A DNA stretch of 6,862 bases, from NCBI GenBank assembly GCA_026388755.1, contig JAPLJE010000362.1:1-6862 (forward strand). Direction: 5' to 3'. Of the stretch, positions 1 through 4,748 are shown piece after piece. Origin of the DNA: Deltaproteobacteria bacterium. Lineage in GTDB: Bacteria; Desulfobacterota; Desulfobacteria; Desulfobacterales; Desulfatirhabdiaceae. The notes beneath the pieces were generated by a model that saw only the letters and a list, made by a program, of their open reading frames with translations, was not told the origin of the DNA and did not search any database. Numbering within the stretch: the first letter of the stretch is position 1; each line of letters opens with the position of its first letter. The position numbers and the translations under genes were made by a program.

Positions 1-627
1 AAGATACTGGAGCGAAATCCGGCCAGCAGGATCGACCTACCCAAAAGCGGCCTGAAACTTCCGGATGTGCTCTCGGTTCAGGAGATCGATCGCATTCTAA
101 ACATGCCGGATACGCATAAACCCACGGGCATTCGCAATGCTGCCATGATCGAGCTGATGTACGCCGCGGGGCTTCGGGTGTCCGAATTGGTGACCGTGAA
201 ACTTCAGGATGTCAATCTGGACGGATGCTGCGTTCGCGTTTTTGGAAAAGGTGCCAAGGAACGCATGGTGCCGTTTGGACAACCGGCCCGGCAGAAAATC
301 GCTTTTTATGTGACAACGGCCAGGCCGCTACTCCTTCGCCCGCATACCAGCCCGTTCCTGTTTGTCGCAAGGGCCGGCAAGCCCATGACCCGGCAGGGTT
401 TCTGGAAGATTCTCAAGCAGTATGTGCAGGCTGCGGGAATCCCCAAATCCATCACGCCTCACAGCCTGCGCCATTCCTTTGCCAGCCACCTTCTGGAAGG
501 TGGCGCGGATCTGCGATCGGTTCAAATCATGCTGGGGCACGTGGATATTTCAACCACCCAGATTTATACTCATGTGGCACGGGAACATCTTAAACGCATG
601 CACGAAAAATATCATCCCAGGGGGTGA
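1..627 (+). CDS. xerD: Site-specific tyrosine recombinase XerD (5'-truncated by window edge)
   Basis: Tyrosine recombinase that, with XerC, resolves chromosome dimers at dif by strand exchange in the cytoplasm. The reading frame is open to base 1, giving 208 visible residues; a GTG at 67 lies inside the gene and is not its start. The full catalytic set is present in visible-residue numbering: Arg59 (in GLRVSEL), Lys83 (in GKGAKER), His154 and Arg157 (in HSLRH), His180 (in MLGH) and nucleophile Tyr189 (in IYTHV). The spacing of these residues and the 19 residues after the tyrosine equal those of E. coli XerD (298 aa), so about 90 N-terminal residues, the SAM-like core-binding domain, lie off the window. 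The HPRG ending is typical of XerD. XerC or a phage-type integrase is the alternative, but no att site, tRNA or cargo is visible, and spacing and tail favour XerD. The next gene follows after five bases, suggesting one transcript. Confidence 0.9.
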   Translation, partial: KILERNPASRIDLPKSGLKLPDVLSVQEIDRILNMPDTHKPTGIRNAAMIELMYAAGLRVSELVTVKLQDVNLDGCCVRVFGKGAKERMVPFGQPARQKIAFYVTTARPLLLRPHTSPFLFVARAGKPMTRQGFWKILKQYVQAAGIPKSITPHSLRHSFASHLLEGGADLRSVQIMLGHVDISTTQIYTHVAREHLKRMHEKYHPRG

Positions 628-635
628 CTGCCATG
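619..635 (+). promoter_or_regulatory. Ribosome binding site deciding the cyclase start
   Basis: AGGGGG at 619-624 lies within the last codons of xerD, eight bases ahead of ATG 633. The alternative GTG at 624 overlaps this purine run and would have no Shine-Dalgarno at a workable distance. The position suggests translation coupled to xerD termination at 625-627. Confidence 0.6.
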
Positions 636-1628
636 AACGGGCTGCTGTTTATCGACGATGAGGAAGGGATGCGGCGGTCGGTCGTCCGCGCGTTGCAGCG
701 GGAATCCTACCCGATTTTTACCGCTGAAAACGGGGAATCCGGCATACAATTTGTCCAAGATCATATTTCAAGTATCGGCACCGTAATTTCCGATTTTAAA
801 ATGACAGGTATGAACGGACTGGAGACCCTGATCACCATCGGAAAACTGAATCCGGACATAACCCGCATCATTCTGACCGGCTATGCCACCGTGGAAACTG
901 CCATTCAGGCTACAAACGAAGGCATCGACGGATTTCTGACCAAGCCCTTCGACAACCGCGAACTGCGGGCAAAAATCCATGAAATCACCATTCGAAAATG
1001 TCTGAGACAATTTGTATCGGATCCGGTTTACCGGGAAATCACCGATTCTGCGGAGGCACTCAGACCCCGCTTTCACGAGGTCACCATTTTATTTTCGGAT
1101 ATTCGAAATTTCACGAAAATGTCCTGCGAGGCAGAAGCCCCTGACATCGCAGCGTTTCTGAATCATCATTATTTCACACCCATGGCGGAGATCATTCATC
1201 AGCATAACGGAACCATGGATAAACACATCGGCGACAGCATTATGGCGGTTTTCGGGGCCCCGGTCCTGCATGATGACGACGCGGTCCAGGCCATAAAGGC
1301 GGCCGTCGACATGCAGAAAAAAGCTGTCGAGATTAACATGGCGCTCGATACCGGATGCGGTTTCCGGCTGAATATCGGCATCGGTATTTCCACGGGAAAA
1401 GTGTTTTCGGGAATTCTGGGGTCGAGTCGCAAAAGGGAATTCACTTCCATCGGAATGGCTGTCAACATGGCGTCAAGACTGCAGCGCCTGGCAAAGGCCG
1501 GAGAAATCCTGATCTGCAGCGGCACCCGGGACAAGGTGTTTTCGGATTTTCAGTCTGAAGCCCTTCCCCCGGTGACCGTAAAGGGAATCGAAGGACCGAT
1601 AACCGTCTATAAAGTCAATCAGCCGTGA
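633..1628 (+). CDS. Response regulator with class III adenylate cyclase output domain
   Basis: Predicted cytoplasmic signalling protein that makes cAMP from ATP under control of a phosphorylated receiver. From ATG 633 it is 331 residues. The receiver domain (about 2-118) has acidic residues Asp8/Asp9, phospho-acceptor Asp54, Thr82 (LTGYA) and Lys104 (TKPF). A short linker leads to the class III cyclase domain (about 146-320). That domain has metal-binding Asp156 (FSDIRNFT) and Asp201 (HIGDS), purine-selecting Lys197, a Thr271 (FTSIG) where class IIIb cyclases carry Thr, and transition-state residues Asn278 and Arg282 (VNMASRL). Every catalytic position I can place is intact; the lysine favours adenylate over guanylate cyclase. 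ATG 633 is preferred because AGGGGG at 619-624 sits eight bases ahead. An in-frame GTG at 624 would add three residues but has no ribosome site. It probably shares a transcript with xerD. No partner histidine kinase is in the window. Confidence 0.88.
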   Translation: MNGLLFIDDEEGMRRSVVRALQRESYPIFTAENGESGIQFVQDHISSIGTVISDFKMTGMNGLETLITIGKLNPDITRIILTGYATVETAIQATNEGIDGFLTKPFDNRELRAKIHEITIRKCLRQFVSDPVYREITDSAEALRPRFHEVTILFSDIRNFTKMSCEAEAPDIAAFLNHHYFTPMAEIIHQHNGTMDKHIGDSIMAVFGAPVLHDDDAVQAIKAAVDMQKKAVEINMALDTGCGFRLNIGIGISTGKVFSGILGSSRKREFTSIGMAVNMASRLQRLAKAGEILICSGTRDKVFSDFQSEALPPVTVKGIEGPITVYKVNQP

Positions 1629-1659
1629 TTCGCTGCCCATGAACATCTATGGAGCCGTC

Positions 1660-2592
1660 TTATTTTGTTTTGACGACATTATCGACCTGAAACCCGCCGC
1701 CGGAAGTTGCCACGGCCTCGGCGCTGTCTGAAGAAACAGTCGTGATTCTTATTTCGCCGATCTTTTTCCCAGGGAGCAGGAACGTTTGTCCTTCAGAGCC
1801 CTGAATCCTTTGGCCTGGTTCGTAAACCTTCAGCACACGCCCGGCGGACAGACCCGATCGACTGCCGGATGAAAGGGTCAGGGTTTCTTCGGATACCTTG
1901 ACGACATATCCTTTCCAGGGCTTTCGAATGAGGACATCGCATACGGAATCTGCCATCTCCTGAATAATTTCGAAAACCGCCTTTTCAACTGCTGGAACCG
2001 AACTGACGTTCCCCTTTTGAATACTCTCAGCCGTTTCGTCGTTCAGTTTCAATTCGCGGGTAAAGGTTTCATCCAGATATTTGGCTCCGGTTTCCGTATC
2101 GTAGACTTCAGTGGTGGCACTGACCCACGCAAACGAAAGTTTTTTTCGAAGCCACAGAATTCCCGAGTCCTGTTGCCGAACTGCGATGGCGGAAAAGCGG
2201 CTGCTTTCAACGGCCGATATGCCAAGCTGTTTTCCGATTTTGATCAGGGCCAGACTTTCTGCTGGGCCGACGGATTTCTGAAAAAGCAGGTTCATCGCCT
2301 GTGAAGCCTCCGAATTCTCAGACCCGGAGAGAAAAAGATCGGGACAGGACTGGGGAAGGGCTTCAAGATAGCGGCTGTCAATCACCGCGCCCATATCCTG
2401 CTGGGCCGCCGAAACCTGGTTGTTCAGCCCGACCCTGAAAACCGTTTTCTTCAGGTCATCGTCCGGAGCCCTGAAGTCCCGAACCATCTTCCCTGTTGAT
2501 TTTTTCAAATTCGAATAGGTGCCGCATCCACATAACAAAGCCGCTGCCAGCAGCAGGATCAGTACCGGAATTTTTCTGGATTGAAGGCTCAT
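1660..2592 (-). CDS. Outer-membrane-type lipoprotein, CsgG/FlgT-like architecture
   Basis: A 310-residue lipoprotein whose specific role I cannot name. The signal peptide has a basic start (RK at 6-7), a hydrophobic stretch about 8-20 and a lipobox LCGC, with Cys23 as the predicted lipidated residue. Residue 24 is Gly, not Asp, so sorting to the outer membrane is expected. The middle (about 60-215) resembles the alpha/beta fold of CsgG/TolB-N type lipoproteins: a segment on lysine-rich cofactor-like helices, then a 'state and type of export' strand pattern (YDTETGAKYLDE). The C-terminus (about 226-310) looks like a small beta domain of the FlgT C-terminal type, with SGLSAGRVLKVY, KKIGEI and a final VDNVV strand. 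Those assignments rest on pattern memory only. Start ATG at 2592 has GAGAGGA about four bases upstream, and overlaps the queF stop as ATGA, implying translational coupling. It is the last gene of the leftward cluster. Confidence 0.75.
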   Translation of the reverse strand: MSLQSRKIPVLILLLAAALLCGCGTYSNLKKSTGKMVRDFRAPDDDLKKTVFRVGLNNQVSAAQQDMGAVIDSRYLEALPQSCPDLFLSGSENSEASQAMNLLFQKSVGPAESLALIKIGKQLGISAVESSRFSAIAVRQQDSGILWLRKKLSFAWVSATTEVYDTETGAKYLDETFTRELKLNDETAESIQKGNVSSVPAVEKAVFEIIQEMADSVCDVLIRKPWKGYVVKVSEETLTLSSGSRSGLSAGRVLKVYEPGQRIQGSEGQTFLLPGKKIGEIRITTVSSDSAEAVATSGGGFQVDNVVKTK

Positions 2593-3020
2593 GTTGTCCT
2601 CTCATAAACTGCGGTGACACAGGTGGTGATGCCGCCTCTGGCCGTAAAATCCCCGGAAACTTCCATGCGTTTGGGTTCCAGAACCTGCACCAGGTCATCC
2701 AGTATCCGGTTGACGATGTGTTCATAAAAAATACCGACATTGCGGTACTGCAGTAGATAGTATTTCAGCGATTTCAGCTCGATGATCCGGACGTCCGGAC
2801 GGTATCGGATGGTAATGCAGCCAACATCCGGAAGGCCGGTCATGGGGCAGAGCGACGTATATTCGGGTTGAGATATGGTAATATCGATATCCCTTCGATC
2901 CCGGTACTGATAGTTGATGGGATCCAGGATATCTGCCTGGATGCGGTCAGGGGATTCCCCCCGACAGGGGGAAAAAGATGCCGGTTTTGTTGATGGCGTT
3001 TTTTCAGAAAACTTGGACAT
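2589..3020 (-). CDS. queF: NADPH-dependent 7-cyano-7-deazaguanine (preQ0) reductase QueF
   Basis: Cytoplasmic nitrile reductase that converts preQ0 to preQ1 with two NADPH, a late step in queuosine tRNA modification. From ATG 3020 it is 143 residues, the size of the one-domain QueF class. Cys58 (in TSLCPMTG), which forms the thioimide with substrate, and Asp65 (in GLPD) have the same seven-residue spacing as Cys55/Asp62 of Bacillus subtilis. The family motif ELKSLKYY (81-88) binds NADPH. Glu100 lies where substrate-binding Glu97 is expected; the residue before it is Tyr99, where B. subtilis and E. coli enzymes have His. The first 25 residues are Ser/Pro/Lys-rich and probably disordered. ATG 3020 is preferred because GGAG lies about seven bases ahead; a GTG at 3053 would add 11 residues. 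It lies 42 bases after the sirtuin gene and overlaps the lipoprotein start by four bases. Confidence 0.93.
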   Translation of the reverse strand: MSKFSEKTPSTKPASFSPCRGESPDRIQADILDPINYQYRDRRDIDITISQPEYTSLCPMTGLPDVGCITIRYRPDVRIIELKSLKYYLLQYRNVGIFYEHIVNRILDDLVQVLEPKRMEVSGDFTARGGITTCVTAVYERTT

Positions 3021-3062
3021 GATGATTCTCCGTAAAAAGATTTTGGCTTTCACCCAGTCGCT

Positions 3063-3809
3063 TCAGCGCAGTTTCTCGATTTCTGTCAGCAGGCGATTGA
3101 TGACCTCCCCTGCCTTTCCCATGATTAGCAGATCGCTGACATCCCGGGTCAGGGGCGTTCTTTCCGAATTGATTTCGATAATCCTTGCCCCGGAACGCTT
3201 GGCAATAACGGGCATAAACGCTGCAGGCTGAACCAGAGCGGAAGTTCCGACAACCAGCATGACATCACAGCTTGAAGCTGCCTGCCGGGATCGGTTAAGA
3301 TGATCGGGAGAAATCATCTCTCCGAAAAAAACGCATTCCGGCCTGAAAATGCCGCCACATTCACATCGCGGCGGCATCTGTGCCAGGTCAATGTGGCGAG
3401 TTTCCAGGCGATGATCGCACTGCATGCACCGCTGCCAGGCGAAATTTCCGTGAAACTCAATAACGTCCGTGTTTCCGGCCATCTGGTGCAGTCCATCGAC
3501 ATTCTGGGTAATGATGGTTTTTAAGATGCCCAGGGTTTCCAGCCGGGCAAGTCCCTGATGGGCACTGTTGGGCCTGGCCTTGTCCACCACGTTCTTCATT
3601 TCCAGAATCAAGACCTGCCAGATCTTCGCCGGGTCCTTCATGAACGCATCAATGTGGGCATATTCCATGGGATCTATTTTTTCCCACAGCCCGCCTTTTC
3701 CCCGAAAAGGCGGAATGCCGCTTTCCACCGAAATACCGGCGCCGGTAAGTGCAACAACCCGGCTGGCGGCGGCCAGATCGCGCGCTACGCTTGTGATCAG
3801 GGAGTCCAT
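3063..3809 (-). CDS. cobB: NAD-dependent protein deacylase, sirtuin (Sir2/CobB family)
   Basis: Removes acyl groups from protein lysines using NAD, giving nicotinamide and O-acetyl-ADP-ribose; a cytoplasmic regulator of metabolic enzymes. The 248 residues are a usual bacterial length with no extra domain. Motifs in order: GAGISVESGIPPFRG (23-37) for NAD binding, TQNVDGLHQ (101-109), catalytic His120 in FHG, zinc ligands Cys128/Cys131 and Cys149/Cys151, FFGE (161-164), and GTSALVQPAA (188-197). The C-x-C in the second zinc pair is common in bacterial members. The Tyr-x-x-Arg pair that marks desuccinylase types such as SIRT5 and E. coli CobB is absent: the aligned stretch near 67-70 reads LILE. 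So acetyl-lysine is the likelier substrate, and the symbol is a family label only. ATG 3809 has only a weak ribosome site. It is the first gene of the leftward cluster with queF and the lipoprotein. Confidence 0.93.
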   Translation of the reverse strand: MDSLITSVARDLAAASRVVALTGAGISVESGIPPFRGKGGLWEKIDPMEYAHIDAFMKDPAKIWQVLILEMKNVVDKARPNSAHQGLARLETLGILKTIITQNVDGLHQMAGNTDVIEFHGNFAWQRCMQCDHRLETRHIDLAQMPPRCECGGIFRPECVFFGEMISPDHLNRSRQAASSCDVMLVVGTSALVQPAAFMPVIAKRSGARIIEINSERTPLTRDVSDLLIMGKAGEVINRLLTEIEKLR

Positions 3810-3916
3810 GTTCTGTATGAGTTTCTGTTTAAATGTAAATCCTTTTGAACGGCGAAGGAACGCGAATATAAAAATACCATCATTCCAGACGAATCAGCTT
3901 TACACGAGTTCAGCAA

Positions 3917-3945
3917 TCTATACGCATTCCCTTATTCAAAATCAA
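3917..3945 (-). promoter_or_regulatory. Candidate sigma70 promoter for sirtuin-queF-lipoprotein cluster
   Basis: On the minus strand, TTGATT (3945-3940) and TATAGA (3922-3917) are separated by 17 bases, each matching the consensus at four of six positions. Transcription would begin near 3910, giving a leader of about 100 bases before ATG 3809. It is the best leftward match I found in the gap, but AT-rich DNA yields such matches by chance. Confidence 0.35.
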
Positions 3946-3991
3946 TACTTAAGTGGCCCTGCTTTCCGCGGACTTTCATGACGGGTTCTCG

Positions 3992-4020
3992 TTGACAGTG
4001 TGGTAGCCGGGTGATATAAA
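3992..4020 (+). promoter_or_regulatory. Near-consensus sigma70 promoter for the cysteine-rich gene and tatA
   Basis: A perfect -35 TTGACA (3992-3997) and a -10 TATAAA (4015-4020) are separated by exactly 17 bases. Transcription is expected to start near 4027, leaving a leader of about 46 bases before ATG 4073. With 11 of 12 hexamer positions matching and ideal spacing, this should be a strong housekeeping promoter. It drives the downstream pair, which has only nine bases between genes. Confidence 0.75.
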
Positions 4021-4021
4021 A

Positions 4022-4049
4022 TTACAAATATGATGCGAATTAATTGTAA
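4022..4049. promoter_or_regulatory. Dyad at the predicted transcription start, possible operator
   Basis: TTACAA at 4022-4027 and its inverted copy TTGTAA at 4044-4049 flank 16 bases, with the palindrome AATTAATT (4038-4045) running into the right arm. The dyad begins at the predicted start point of the rightward promoter, where a repressor could block it. It could also be chance in AT-rich sequence. The arms match no regulator site I can name with confidence. Confidence 0.3.
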
Positions 4050-4072
4050 AAGGCAGGGATAACGAAACAGCA

Positions 4073-4486
4073 ATGGCAGAAATCATCTCTCTGAACGCCA
4101 AACTTCAGCTATCTCAGGATAAACGGGATGCGCTCATTCGGAAACGAAAGATTCTGGCGGTTCAAAAAGTTTTTCAGTGCACCCGCTGTGCTCAGAAGTG
4201 CGAAAAATGTGGCGTGCACACCGAGCTAAGCCCCGAAACGCGCAATGATCACGACCATTCCATCGGATGTCCCTACCGGTTCTGCGAGAGTTGCCAGGAT
4301 GAATACCGGGATTTTGTCAATCGACTGAAAGGCGGAGGGGATCCGGCCTGCTACTGGCATAACGATGCCTGGTTCGAAAGCTGGAGAAGGTGGATCGATT
4401 ACCAGGCGGCAACGGATCGATATCTGAAAACTCCCGAATTTTTTCAGCTCATTCAGGAGTTAAAGCAGAACCGTCTTGACGAATAG
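4073..4486 (+). CDS. Cysteine-rich putative metal-binding protein of unknown function
   Basis: I do not recognise this 137-residue protein. It has a basic helical N-terminus (about 1-33, with RKRK at 23-26). A metal-site-like core follows: C-x2-C at 36/39, C-x2-C at 43/46, then His49, His60, His62, and Cys66, Cys71, Cys74, with an eighth Cys93 next to His96. The pairs suggest one or two zinc sites, or less likely an iron-sulfur cluster. The C-terminal part is rich in tryptophan (Trp95, 100, 104, 107) and then helical and acidic. There is no signal peptide or membrane segment, so it should be cytoplasmic. The ATG has only a distant purine run (AGGGA, about 13 bases upstream). The stop codon overlaps the tatA ribosome site, so the two are almost certainly co-transcribed from the promoter at 3992-4020. 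A regulator or a small partner of protein export are both open possibilities. Confidence 0.8.
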   Translation: MAEIISLNAKLQLSQDKRDALIRKRKILAVQKVFQCTRCAQKCEKCGVHTELSPETRNDHDHSIGCPYRFCESCQDEYRDFVNRLKGGGDPACYWHNDAWFESWRRWIDYQAATDRYLKTPEFFQLIQELKQNRLDE

Positions 4487-4498
4487 GAGGCATATATG
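4485..4498 (+). promoter_or_regulatory. Consensus ribosome binding site of tatA
   Basis: AGGAGG at 4485-4490 is five bases ahead of ATG 4496. Its first two bases are the last two of the preceding gene's TAG stop, which ties tatA translation closely to the upstream gene. Confidence 0.8.
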
Positions 4499-4684
4499 TT
4501 TGGTTTGGGAATGTCGGAACTTCTTGTAATCCTGGTTATCATACTGATTATATTCGGCGCTGGAAAGCTTCCGGAAATCGGCGGCGGTATCGGCAAGGCC
4601 ATTAAGAATTTCAAGGAAGCAACTAAGGATTCGAATCCAAAAGAACCGGACAAGATTGAAGATGATAAAAAACCCGGGGCATAG
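4496..4684 (+). CDS. tatA: Sec-independent twin-arginine translocase subunit TatA
   Basis: Inner-membrane protein that oligomerises with TatC to move folded, twin-arginine-signal proteins across the cytoplasmic membrane. At 62 residues it is at the short end of TatA/TatE. It has the short N-terminus with Glu8, one membrane helix (about 9-20), the FGxxKLP hinge (20-26: FGAGKLP), a glycine-rich turn (GGGIG, 29-33), and an amphipathic helix with conserved Phe39 in KNFKEA. A charged tail ([15 protein letters not shown]) follows. The length and hinge fit TatA rather than TatB, which is longer with a different helix. No tatB or tatC is in the window, so this is an isolated tatA expressed with the cysteine-rich gene nine bases upstream. 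The terminator starts 26 bases after its stop. Confidence 0.92.
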   Translation: MFGLGMSELLVILVIILIIFGAGKLPEIGGGIGKAIKNFKEATKDSNPKEPDKIEDDKKPGA

Positions 4685-4709
4685 TGTTTATCGAGCCATT
4701 CTGTAACAC

Positions 4710-4748
4710 AAAAGGCGGCAGCTGGATTCGTTCCGGGCCGCCTTTTTT
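4710..4748. terminator. Rho-independent terminator, probably bidirectional
   Basis: A 10-base-pair stem pairs 4710-4719 (AAAAGGCGGC) with 4737-4746 (GCCGCCTTTT) around a 17-base loop; T continues to 4748, which suits termination of rightward tatA transcripts. Read leftward, the stem follows immediately after the dynamin-like gene's stop (4750-4748) and is followed by a TTTT run, so it may serve that gene as well. Confidence 0.85.

Larger units (their letters stand above)
3810..4072. other. Divergent AT-rich intergenic control region
   Basis: This 263-base gap between the sirtuin and the cysteine-rich protein gene is the only sizeable non-coding stretch. It is visibly richer in A and T than its neighbours. 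It holds a strong rightward promoter, a dyad overlapping the predicted rightward transcription start, a weaker leftward promoter candidate, and the eight-base palindrome ACTTAAGT at 3947-3954 beside the leftward -35. A frame antisense to the sirtuin runs into it but has no ribosome site or recognisable protein. I see no RNA gene or riboswitch fold in it. Confidence 0.7.

Noticed and set aside
225..593. Open frame in another register within xerD
   Set aside because: Overlaps the recombinase catalytic domain completely and shows no domain of its own.
1..627. Phage or integron-type integrase marking a mobile element
   Set aside because: Residue spacing and C-terminal length equal XerD, and no tRNA, attachment repeat or cargo gene is visible.
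1629..1659. Possible terminator between the converging cyclase and lipoprotein genes
   Set aside because: Only a four-base-pair CCAT/ATGG stem with no useful T tract; too weak to call. The AGCCGT copies at 1621 and 1653 are direct, not inverted.
2456..2756. Overlapping frames on both strands at the lipoprotein-queF junction
   Set aside because: Out of frame with two clearly recognised genes that already join through an ATGA overlap.
3947..3954. Palindrome ACTTAAGT as an operator
   Set aside because: Eight-base palindromes are common in AT-rich DNA; position beside a weak promoter candidate is not enough to list it as a site.
3568..3981. Open frame antisense to the sirtuin running into the intergenic gap
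   Set aside because: No ribosome site, no recognisable protein, and most of it is the complement of a well-supported gene.
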